A stretch of DNA of 64,000 nucleotides from positions 2,294,001-2,358,000 of the forward strand of contig SWDT01000001.1 of NCBI GenBank assembly GCA_009193035.1. The letters are read 5' to 3'. The notes beneath the pieces were generated by a model. That model was not told the origin of the DNA. It saw only the letters and a list, made by a program, of their open reading frames with translations, and did not search any database. Below are positions 25,201 through 36,312 of the stretch, piece after piece. Within the stretch, counting starts at the first letter, position 1. The number at the start of each line of letters is the position of its first letter. Both the position numbers and the translations under genes were made by a program. The stretch comes from Halicephalobus mephisto (taxonomy: Eukaryota > Nematoda > Chromadorea > Rhabditida > Panagrolaimidae).

Positions 25201-27501
25201 GAATAAGACTGGGGTTCCTTCCATCGGATTACAACCTTCATTCATCTCTTCTCATCATCAGAAACAACTTGACCGTCATTGAGCCAGTCGTCTTGTACGG
25301 GAAAGGAGCTCATATCGATGTGAGAGTAGAAAACAAATCAGCACGGTCAGAGCCATCCTTATTCGATATCCAACCAGCTCACCTGAAGGAATGTTCCAAT
25401 CCTAAGCGACAGAAACATGAACTTTCCACAACTCTGACTTTGAAAAGACAATTTGAAGTTGTCAACACCGGGGAAATCTCTTTTACAATAACCAACGTGA
25501 CGATAAACAACATTCCTTGCGAGAACAGAGGCTTCCACATTATCAACTGCCATCCCTTCAAGCTCTCCCCAGGAGAATCTCATTTCCTCGATATTGCTTA
25601 CACTCCAGATTTCCTGATGTCGGTGAATGATGCCAGTCTCCAGCTGTATATGCACATGAATGGAACCCCATGGGTCTTCTACATCGGGGCTACTCTTCCT
25701 CCCCATATGCTATCTACGTGTCATTCTGCGCTTCCTCGACCACCATTTGAAAATTTCATGTATTATTCATGCATCCTGGCCTTGACGTGAGTTGTTTAAT
25801 TCCTTTTCCCATTAACGAAGGACCTTTAGCTTCTGTTTGATTTGCGTGCTAGCATGTTCTTACTTAGAAGGTGACAGAATGATAACGTACACTATTCGTC
25901 AAGAAGCTTCTCAAGATCAAATATCTAATGATCAAGTTGATCATTCGACCACAGTTCAAGAACCTAGTCAGCAACAAATTCCACAACGTGGGTTGATTCT
26001 TCAACGGGATGTTGATTATTCGATGAACGTTTCAGATAGAAGAAGACCATCGCATTATCGTCATCATGTCCAGGCTTCGGACAACTCCATCTTCTTTGTC
26101 CGATGGTTCTGCTGCGCTGCAAATGTTTTTTTGTGGCTCTTCTCGATGGTCTGGATGAGAGTTAGAAGTGATCCCGAGGTAAATTCGGCTTCAAAGAAGA
26201 AGAAGAATAAGAAGAAAAATCAACCAATTCCAAGACCTGAAAATGAGTTAAATGCTAAACCGAAGGTGATTCCCGAAGAACCTAAAAAGGTTCAGAATCA
26301 TGAGGAAGAGAAACTTCCAAACACTAATGACAAACAAAAGACTGAAGAAAAAGCAAAGAGTGCCCGAGTCAGCAAATCTCCAAGGAGTAAAAACAAAGAA
26401 AACATTTCTTCAAATCCTCCAGCAATAAAGAAGTCTCCATTGCCTGAAGACACTGAAATTCCAGAAAAAGAAAAGAATCCTTTAATTGAAGAAAAACCGA
26501 AAGAAGTTAAAAAGGATCAAGAAATTCAAGTCGATGATATTAAGCTAGACTCAGTAGAACTTGAAGAAGATCTGAATCCATGCCAGAAGCCTACAGATCT
26601 TAGCGATGACGAAGTTCCAGAATGGGCGACTGAAGAAGTTGGCGATGGAAACATTAACGACGACTATTCCGATCTCGTAATGGCTTCAGCCGATATGTTT
26701 AGTTCTAGAGCTGAAACTCCAGTAAGCACTTCGTCTCAGTCATCTCTTCCCGTACTGAGGAACAGAAAAAGTGACACGGAATTCACCACTGACGATACTG
26801 AGCATTCTCGAACGACTACCGATCATCGACCTCGTCGTCAGAAACCCACAAGAGGAAGGAAGAAGGATAAGGATAAAGAAACAAAGCGGTACTTGGACAT
26901 GATGACAAAGAAGTTCCGTGAGTCATTGGAAGAAGCCCTGAAGAAAGGCGAAAAACCACCGGAACTCTCTGTTCCTGAACCATCTCCACCACCTCGACAG
27001 GAGGAAAATCTCAGTTGGCCTCTATCTATGATTGACCAGAATCAGATAACTCCAATGTTGAATATGCAGCAGATGTACATGCGCTACATCAGTCAGTGGA
27101 ACCAGTATCAAGCAGCTTTTAGATCTAGACCTTATGGATACTATGAACCCATGTTGGACACACTGTATGAAAACTCAAATCTTCGAGCTTCTCCCAGAGA
27201 ATTCTCTTCCGATTTGTCTTCCCAACCATCTGGAGACCAAATGAGTTCCTTCCACAACAGTCAACTTGGGCCGATCGGAGCTCGTCCTAATGTTCAGACG
27301 AGCAACCAAGAAGAGGCATTTACTTCGTTATATCCGTCATCGTCTGCGAATTCATCACTACTGGAGCCAACTGCTGGGAATTCACGTCAATATAGTTTGT
27401 TCACTGGTGACGACCCCATCTGGCAGCCCTTGCTTGATGATCTTCGCTCCCCATCTCCCAATGGCTGGCCTGATCTAAAGAACTCAAAGTCAAATAACTA
27501 G
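22223..27501 (+). CDS. tmem131: TMEM131 homologue (collagen secretion factor)
   Basis: TMEM131 is an ER membrane protein whose lumenal PapD-like domains bind procollagen and whose cytosolic tail recruits TRAPPIII for COPII export. In nematodes it is needed for cuticle collagen secretion. Exons: 22223-22431, 22476-22662, 22707-23030, 23076-25786 and 25830-27501, about 1,700 residues. It has a signal peptide (PVLFFLVVISLISNNALA), the N-terminal domain with MDPKSLEFDTAIVGLPIKQI and SSTTFVIYFLP, then repeated beta domains with the recurring pattern xxDFGxVxxG (IDFGYVKAEE, FDFGAIGPGK, MDFGRVFPGM). A membrane span (YYSCILALTFCLICVLACSYL) crosses the exon 4/5 junction. The tail is Lys/Glu-rich with a second hydrophobic patch (CCAANVFLWLFSMVWM). 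The upstream non-ATG frame is excluded because an acceptor ends exactly at the ATG. Confidence 0.88.
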
Positions 27502-28861
27502 ATTCGTCTTGAAAGTGAGAATACACAGTAATTGAATAAAGATCCACTAATTATTACGATATAAGTTGAAACGGTTGACTAAGCTAGGATATCATTTTCC
27601 TCATTTTCAATTGGTTTGATTGCTTTGACGGGATATTTTAGAAACCCTAATTCATTATAACATATTAATGAAGTAAAGTAGTTTTTCAGAAGAAAAAGTT
27701 TATTTTCTGAATGATATTCAATATATTATTATTTTCTTTGAAATATGGTAAGATCAATTTAAAAAGTAAGTTGCAGAAAAGATGATAGGATTGAAAATGT
27801 GGACATGGATTTTCATTTTATTTGTTATTTGAATTCTAAAGCTGTGTGTGAATCCTGCGATGACACATCATCTGCAAATATTCTCGTTAACTCTGTAATT
27901 ATATATAATTTGCTAACCTAAGTTTACCAATTGACAAATTTGATGGTTTTGTTTATAGGAATTTGAAAACTAAATTCAATATTTAATTCGCTTAATTCCT
28001 CTAGAATTACTTCAGTAACTTCCGAGTCATTAACGAATATAATAATTCTGTAGAACAGTAAACGGTTGGGATTCCCTTTATTGATTTAGATCCCTTAGTT
28101 GTCCTAATTCAAGGTTTAAAGTGTTTTTCGATACAGCTGTGAAGATTGTCGGTGAGATGGTGTTCTTTGGTTGCATTTCTCCGTCAATAGAGATTTCGAC
28201 TGAGTTGTAGAACATTTCGATGGACGTGCATAACCAATGTTAATGTTCTGAAGTATTTCGACGTGATTTTTAAAAAGTGTTTTGTCGGATAAGTGTGTCG
28301 ATGATGTTTATTTCGGTAGATTAGAATATTTTCCATAGCTAGCAAAGATCATCCAAATTAAAACTTTGAAAAGTTGACTTCTTCCCAGGACTTGATTAGC
28401 GATTTGAAGACGATTCGCTGTTGAAACAAAATGATTATCATCCCTTTTGTAAATTACTATATCGTTTGTTGATAAATAGCGAAATAATTTTTTGTAAGAA
28501 ATATACTTTCTATCATCCTCTTGTTTTAATCCTTAAAAAGGTTTTCGGTTACAATTGTCAACACTTCCCGTAAAAAATATTGCTAATCTTTAGGCAATTA
28601 AACTTTATTGAAGTATTTATTTATTAATTCAGTCATACTCAACAATACCAGTATTTGTTTTGATAACAAGCAACGGTGTCCAGATTGGAACAGCAAATCC
28701 AGTGGCAAACCTTAGACTAATTACAATTTTTGCGACGGAGGAATTACTTTAGACTTTGGAAGACAAACTGTAATTGACTCCTTGCTGCTTATTTCTCACT
28801 TATTAGAAAGACTACGTTGCTAACACGTTTTCGAAACATTATTAACATTTCAATTAGTTGT
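27502..28861. other. Convergent intergenic region between TMEM131 and PTR genes
   Basis: 1.36 kb of AT-rich sequence between two convergent 3' ends. AATAAAG at about 27535 is a plausible TMEM131 poly(A) signal. No coding or RNA gene is recognised. Confidence 0.35.
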
Positions 28862-31800
28862 TCACCTCCCGGTTTGATGGTAGAGCACATCTCTAGTGTT
28901 CGTCTTCTGAGAGTTGCACTTTCGGGAAGACATTCCGGGGGTGGAGCAGTCCACAGTACTATAAGCTGAGACGAATCCACCATTTTTTGGCATTGTTGAG
29001 CAATGACCAATTGGAGGGGTAGAACAAGAAGAAGACACAGACTCTTTGTAATTTGTAGAATGCGTGGATGTAGATGTCTTTCTTCCTTGGCGTTCTCTCT
29101 GATTATCACGGGATTTTCTGCATTTTTCAGGGGATATTCTGAAGGGAATGGCCCCGAGGGGGATAGAAGAACCGCTTCTGCTTGAATCGAAACTGTTTTC
29201 AAGATAACTATTAATAGCATTGGCTGCTTCGTAAATGGAGGAGTGGAAAGAAGGAGGAGGCTCGTCCATAACTGCTAATCTGGGGATTCTGTGTCTGAAA
29301 ATCCCATTTATATAACAATGACGAAATACGCGACTTACAAAGCATCATCATCAGGAGCCATCACAACAACCATCCCATCATTTAGGTTGCTGCTTTTCCT
29401 ACTGTCGTTGTCCCGATCAGAGTCGTTTTCTCCACAATGGAAAATGGTCAGTAGTACGGGCAAAACTACAAGACCGTGAAGGGCTCCCAAAACAATAACC
29501 AAGATTATAGTTTTCAAGAACGATCGGAAAATATAGGATTCAGTAAACGCCATGAAAGAGATTCCAAGAATGGTTGACGATGCACTAAGCAAAATAGGGG
29601 TTCCGACAGAATACAGAGCGTTTCGTAGCCTGTCATCTGCAGTTAGATTCATTCCTTTGGCGAAGTTGTAAGCCAAATGAGCAGCAAAATCCACACAGAA
29701 TCCAATACTCATGACGATCGTCACCATGGAGATAAAGTCGAGTCTAACTGACCAAAATGTCATGAATCCTAGGATTCCAATGTTGATGCTGACTATACTG
29801 AAGGAAACCCAGAGAGAAGCAGTCGGGACAGGGATGAATATGAGAGACACAATAACGACAGCGGCTCCAGCGATGGCAATTGAGGATAGTGTTCCGGGAA
29901 GAACTGCATTATACTGTTCAGCGAACTGAAAAAAGTCTGCATAGACCCCAGTTGGGAGATCACTAGTCTCAGCTAGTCTCCTGAACAGATGCATTGCTCT
30001 TGACTGATTTGTAGATCCCACAAATCTCAAATGAACAGGAACTCTGGAAGCTTCTAGCAATGTCCCAGTTGAATCAAATATCACGTCTCGGTTGTACTTT
30101 GCATACTGTGGTTGAGATAAAAAGACATGTCGGAGGATATAAACAAAGTTGTCCTCAGTAATATAGAGGCCGGCTTTGTTGATGTAGTCTAGGAATGTTC
30201 TTAACCAGGAATCACTTCCCCCAGTGAATTCTGTGTGCTCGTACAACTCAATCTCCCTCTCCAAAACCACCCATAGCCTACGATGACCGAGGTCTGCTTT
30301 GGATAAATTGTACATCCAGACATGAAGATGGCTACCGTACTCAGAAAAGTACTTCTCCGCCATTCTTAAGGTTCTCTTGCCGTAGGAATTGTCTGGCAAA
30401 AGATCATTAGGTTCAAGTCCGAGTTTGATGTTCGAACATCCATAAGTCGCAATCGCCTAAAGTCACGAAAGTAAACAAATTGATTTGGGAAATTAAATCA
30501 CTGACCAAATAACAAAGAAAAGCGCAAATAATGATGAGCCGAACGAATGGATTAAGCAGCAAATCAGCATAAGTTGTGCGGAAGAATTTAGAAAGACAAT
30601 GGTTCTTTTCAAAACTTTTGTCAATCTTCTTTTGATGTTTCCTCATGGTTGGAGAACCATAGTAATCTCCACCTGACCAAAACTTGATAGGTTCTATGGT
30701 TTCTGCAATGGGCATTATCAGAAGAAATCAAAACTAGAGTCTTACCCATCTTTTTCATAGGATTGATCTCCTTCACGATTTTCCGGAAAGTCAAACAGTG
30801 TCTCCCTTCGACTTCTCTTTTTCCTGTGAGTACCATAATCCCAGCAAAGAAGGTCAATTGATAGAAATAGGTAAAGATTACAGCAGCAACTGCGTAAGCA
30901 CAGAACATTTGGACACTTGGGAAAGGTGTCAAGCATCCAACGGAAAACGAAATCAAATCAGTCAATGAAGTCACTGTGATAGACACAACTGCATCAGAAA
31001 AGGTTTCCATCATTCTTTCCATCAAATTGAGTTCGTAACTTGTGGCTCTCCATGAGGATAAGAGGATAAAGACATTATCAACTCCCACGGCTGAAATTTC
31101 CGATTTTGTTTTCAATTTAGTTTTAAAATTATTTCGAAGAACGTGAATTCGTATTTACAAATGCCACTCCGATCAACAATGCTTATTTGGCTTTGGGTTT
31201 ATCTGAGCCGTTAGGCGTAAATCAGTCAACAAAACCAAATCCTGCATTGTTAAATAGTCGCGTTCTATTCATTGAGTAAATTTCCGCTCCCAATAGTTCG
31301 AGTCCCTTTGAAATCTATTTACTACCCTCGGTAAGCTTATATCGAAGACAGATTGCACCCAGAACTCTTCAAAATGCAATTGGCGCAATTTTGTTCAATC
31401 TCAAGTGTGGATGAAGCTGGGGCTTTGAAAGTAAATTACTTGTGTATCGGGCCCCACGTCGTTTTGATAGCTTTTGAAAATCAACACATAGTAACGATCG
31501 AAACGGTCGCGCAAAACTGTCAATATTTAAAAGAACGGATAACAAGGTTTTCGAGAACAATACTAATAGAAGTGGACTAGTTGGTCAGGATAATTACTTA
31601 CAAAACACAATAAACGGCATGGAGTAAGCAACACTAGTCATGTTGAATCCCAGAAGGAGGAGGAGACCAACCCCACTGATGATAGCCATGGCTGCAGAAA
31701 CAACACCGCCAATGGCAAGGAAAGGTCGAGATCGGACCCAGGAACACACACAGCAAGAGAGAATTGTGTAAACGGATACAACGAGGAAACAAGGACCCAG

Positions 31801-32963
31801 CATCCTGAAAGTAAAAGTAAAACATCTAAATCATTAGTGAGATAACCCACGTAATCAACTGATTTCGATCTCTAGCACTTTCTGAAGCCAAAGTTTCATA
31901 AGTCCACCAAGAAGTCCTTATTACTGGCGAATCGTAGGTCAAAAGGAAATCTGCCAGCTTCAACTCCCACTTTTCTGCTAATTGGTCTTCAGCTTCCGTA
32001 GAATGTCTCAAGGCATACGGTAACATGATAGCCTTAGCTCCGGCTATTCTCTTTCCAGAGTCAAAGGTCACTCCACCAAGTAAGTGAGCCATTCCCATAG
32101 AATCCAAGGAAAAAGCTTCTGTCACTTGCCCCAGAGTTATTTCGCTCACAGATCGATTCAGAAACGATCTGTCTGATAGCAATAAGAACTTGAAGATTTC
32201 TACAAGAGGGTTACTGACACATATCTGCTCTGGACTGAAAGTGAATTACAATTAATCATTTTCCATTGTGCCACTTGCCTTGTAATGTTTGGTGACAGGA
32301 ATTGCGTTATTGCTTGACCGAATTCCGGAGGCATCGGGAACTTGACACATATTGAGGGATAATTGACTCTTTTCAATTCACTGTCTTCGATCGTGAGCGA
32401 TTGAACAACACTCCAAAGTTGCATGGCGGCATGCATCACAAGAGGGTTCAAGATGTCGGCATCTTCGTGTTCTCCGGTTACAATTATGTAACCCGCTCGT
32501 CTAATATCGTATCTGAAAAATTTCATGCATTTCGTGGTCAGGAAAATAATTCTTGGGAATTTCCATTAATGTGATTATTGTCGGCTAAAACTAATTCGAG
32601 GATTTAACTCGCGAGTGTTGCGAAGTTCTCTTCTGATTAGCTGTAGTTGCTTCCGAATCGACGGATTAGAATTCCCGAAAACTCAAAGTACACCTACCTT
32701 CGCGTTGCGTAGAAGGGATCAGTGTCGTTAATATGGAACAATGAGTCGAGTTGCTCCAGTTCTTGTCTTGCTTTAGCATCTGTGGGGGTGTACAGTTCCA
32801 ACTCATCTTTGATGAACGCCTCTGAGTGTCTCAGAAGTCCGACGCTGAGGACAGCAGTCAATAAAATTGGAACGATGATAAACGGAGCTGGTTGGATAAC
32901 CACAATCCGGATGTACTGACCGAAGAGCGCAGCAAAACGCCTTTCAATACAGTCGATTCTCAT
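28862..32963 (-). CDS. Patched-related (PTR) sterol-sensing-domain transporter
   Basis: RND-type membrane protein of the nematode PTR family, which acts in moulting and apical membrane or cuticle function. Minus-strand exons: 32963-32698, 32512-32279, 32234-31851, 31804-31602, 31090-30746, 30702-30506, 30456-29339 and 29294-28862, about 1,059 residues. TM1 is FIIVPILLTAVLSVGLL. The sterol-sensing domain runs from PCFLVVSVYTILSCCV through VFSVGVDNVFILLSSW, DAVVSITVTSLTDLISF and VQMFCAYAVAAVIFTYFYQL. The second half has LPGTLSSIAIAGAAVVIVSL, IVMSIGFCVDFAAHLAYNFA and ILSASSTILGISFMAF. The cytosolic tail is Ser-rich. The intron 32278-32235 starts with GC, not GT. An in-frame upstream exon ending at 33197 may extend the N terminus. 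The exact paralogue is not assigned. Confidence 0.9.
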
Positions 32964-35008
32964 TTGTTGACCAGCAACTGCATCTGTGATTCGTCGAGAA
33001 TAAAAAAGTAACTACTAGTTTCGATGAGAACAAAATAATAATCGAAATTCAACTCCTTCAAGAAGCTTGCCTCAGAGCTCAAAAAATCTGAAAAGAACAA
33101 TCAGTTAAAGAACACACAACAACGTGAAAACTGAGACCCCGAGCGTGTATATAACTTTTGAAAAAACACGAAATACATTGGGATATGCGCACTTACAATC
33201 TTGACAGTTATGGTCAGTATGCTCTTCATCGATGATGGGACAAACTTTGTTTTTTGATCCACGTCCATCCACGCGAGAGCTGCGCGATTCGAGATAAAAA
33301 AAAACTAAAGAATTTGTATATAAAAGGGATAACAATGCGAGAGACTGCTGGCTTAACACATCATTATGTTCCGATATAAGCTGTGGTAGAAAATAACTCA
33401 AATTCAAGAATAAAAAAAGATCGAAAAAATTAGAAAATGAAGAAATACAAAAGACCTGGATTTAAAAAACACAAAATTGAGAAGAATGAAAACACTTCTG
33501 AATAACTTTTTTGAATATCTCTAAATAATAATTGAGGTGAAACTAAAACAAACCTCTATCGCGAAAGTCCCTGCTAGGACGGCATCAATTATCGTTTTTT
33601 GGAATTAGTGTTCGTATCAGTAGCGTAAATTATTTGTTGAAAAACTTTTATTCTGCCATTTGAAAAGTAGTCAACATTACATCAATGGTAAAAACCCGAT
33701 GTAAAGGAAAGTTAAGGTGTCATAATTATACTATTGTAACTGAAGGCGTTGTTACAAAAGTGACCCCAACACGAAGTTCCATCATACTATTAACAAAAAT
33801 AAGAAATCGGTATTATTACAAAGCTAACACGAACTTATTGAAATCTAGAACTATCCAAACTCTTATGACTAAATACTTAATGTAATTCCAATACACTTAA
33901 TTTTAATCCAAAACCAGACATCCGAAAAAATTCAGGTCATCAATGAGCAGCCTTTTTTGAGTGTATTTACTCGTCGAGCTTTTGCCGCTCTTCAACTCCC
34001 ATACGGATGGAGTTCGACGACCGGATTTGATCATAACCGTTTCGGTCATTGAAATGACTCAAATAATTTCAGGGGAATGCGCAGTGGTTCGCTGAGCTTG
34101 AGAGTTAGTCTTTGGTTAGCGAAAAACTGTCCTCGATCGCGGTCAGTCAGACTCTCGCCTATGGGGAAAGAAGAAACTTGCGAACGCAAGCAAGAAGTAA
34201 CCTCGTTGTCAATCTCGTTTCGCGAAGCTTCTCTGTGCTCCGCCTCAGATTCATGGCACCTCGAACACCTCCAGCGTCTGGATTGAAGACTGCGGAGATG
34301 TCATAGATGTCACTCGCGAAGAAAACTGAATAGAATACAACTGTCACCAGTTAGATTTTTGTATCTAATAATATTTGACGGATTCAGGCTAAAATTAGTT
34401 CATCTGTCAAATATCTAGCTAGAAAAATGATCAGAAGAGAGAACTGAGGGATATCGAAAAGATTTACCATCAAACAATAGCAAAGCTTCTTCTTGCCATG
34501 GTCAAGAAGAAAACCGGTATAACGACAAAACCTATAAGACATCGGAGTAGTCCATTGTATTCCAATTGGGATTCGCAATAGCAACACATTTCTTGTTACA
34601 TCGGAATTGTATGCACAAGGTATTTTCTCTCCCGATGGTGCTTGCTCCTTTTTCGGTGGTTCGTCAATATCTGAGAACTTGGTTTCCTCCCTTATTGTGG
34701 ATTAGACAAGACAGAGGTACATGCATGAAACAATTATGGCTATTCGTTGGGGGGTTTTCCATTTTTCTTGATTATCTTTCTTTTGGGACGGACCATTTAA
34801 ATAAAAACAGGAGATTCCATAAATTCATTGTAATCTGAGATTGTAGCCATTAGGGTATTGTTCTTCAGAGAAACGAAGATCGACTTTCATTTTCTCAAAA
34901 ATAATGAAAAATTTATCTTGAGATAATCAATTACATGCTTTATTACATTTCACGGGTAAAAGTACATGTATATTTTTATATACTGACTGTATGGATGGTA
35001 ATTAAAGT
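32964..35008. other. PTR upstream region and CUEDC1 3' flank
   Basis: 2 kb. A possible additional PTR exon ends at 33197: phase-1 reading ...CPIIDEEHTDHNCQD, then a 212-bp intron to an acceptor at 32984, continuing YAVAGQQMRID in frame. Its own start codon is not clear. The rest, about 33.3-35.0 kb, is AT-rich with short random frames. No RNA gene was recognised. Confidence 0.35.
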
Positions 35009-36312
35009 TTAATGATGAGACGGACCATCAACACTCGGAAGGACTTTGAGCTGCTTCTTCATAGAAAACTTTTTAGCGAGCTCGACAAGCATAATTTTTG
35101 ATGCTGAAATTGTTCGTTTAATATTTTATCTTCTGATGTGCCATCTCACTTTTACTCATTGCCTTGAGACGGGACTGAAAGTCACTTGACGAGCAATAAG
35201 GCTCTAGAGCATCCGCAACGTATGGTCCTGAAGGACATGGATCTAGAAAGGTCATGGTTTTGTTGTTAACATGCTATGACTCATAAACTAACTAGCTAAT
35301 GAGTAGTCTGAAGGCTTGTTCCCTGGTAATTTTGATTTTATACGCTTAGACCATCCAGTGCTATCATTGTAGTTGAAATCTAAACACTCAACAATTAATT
35401 GACTGAATCATAGCGTAAACTCTTTACCAACTAATGGTCCATTAGGGACAGAACAAGTTGCTTCCATCAATGGTCTACTTGGGTGTGATGTGTCCATTGA
35501 CGAATGTCTTATAATCCTATCTCGGTTGTAATCCTGGCTGTACCTTATCCCAGGATGATCCATTTGAAAACTTCTTCTCGGCCTGTGGGCATATCTACTA
35601 TAGTCTGAAATGTATTTAATGAATACTACTGAGCAATAAAATCCGAACCATTTCCATAAACCTCTCGCATGAGGGCCGCGTTTTCCCTCAAATACCGGAG
35701 AAATTCCTCATTTTGCAACATTAAAGCGAGTTTCTCGTCATCAACCATTCTGAAACACCAAAATCAATTTGTTTTTAGAGGAAATAGAAAACACAACGAA
35801 CTCGTTTTCGTTAGATACGCTGGTTCGAGGTGTATTTGATGTTGAACTTGTTTGTTTTGAACTTTCTCCGGCATTTTTCTGGAGTTTCGTTTTCACTACA
35901 TCATCATAGGAAGGTGGAGGGTCTAAGTAGAGAAAATCTGGATTAGCAGTGCTTGAATGAGATGTTGACTGAAAATTAGAATTTGATTTTCGTAAATTGT
36001 TTATTTTTGTTTCTGGTTTTGTAAAAATAGTTCAGTCTTTGCTTTCTAGTCTTTCTGGAATAGGATTACATGTCGAAAATCTTTTTATTTTTAGAAACGA
36101 AAAGAAACTTACGGGTTCATTCGGGATGGATAAGAGTTCATCAACGGCTAACCCAGCATTCCCACTGTGACGTCTGAGGATAGTTTCTATTCTTTCCTCG
36201 GAGACATGAGGAAACATATTTTTGAATTGTTCCAAAGCCTAAAGTCAAGTAACTCTTAATCCTATTGGGGAGATAAAATTACCTCGTAAAAATCAACAGT
36301 GATATGCTCCAT
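35009..36312 (-). CDS. cuedc1: CUE domain-containing protein, CUEDC1-like
   Basis: CUE domains bind ubiquitin, and CUEDC1 is a poorly understood ubiquitin-binding adaptor. Eight small minus-strand exons: 36312-36283, 36238-36113, 35968-35802, 35749-35649, 35604-35428, 35379-35293, 35242-35150 and 35103-35009, 291 residues with consistent phases. The CUE domain is at residues 10-50: ALEQFKNMFPHVSEERIETI, then LRRHSGNAGLAVDELLS, including the Met-Phe-Pro motif that contacts ubiquitin. A proline/tyrosine motif DPPPSYDDV follows (a possible WW-domain ligand), then DDEKLALMLQNEEFLRYL, which matches the LYLQNEEFMKEL block of CUEDC1. The C-terminal part has DALEPYCSSSDFQSRLKAMS and KIMLVELAKKFSMKKQLK, matching the FRDKLKHMGKS...LARAFSEKTKMRK end of the human protein. 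The first exon has only ten codons. Confidence 0.85.

Noticed and set aside
31353..31580. 75-codon plus-strand frame inside the largest PTR intron, read as a nested gene
   Set aside because: It has no signature, no splice or promoter context, and the intron is only about 510 bp.
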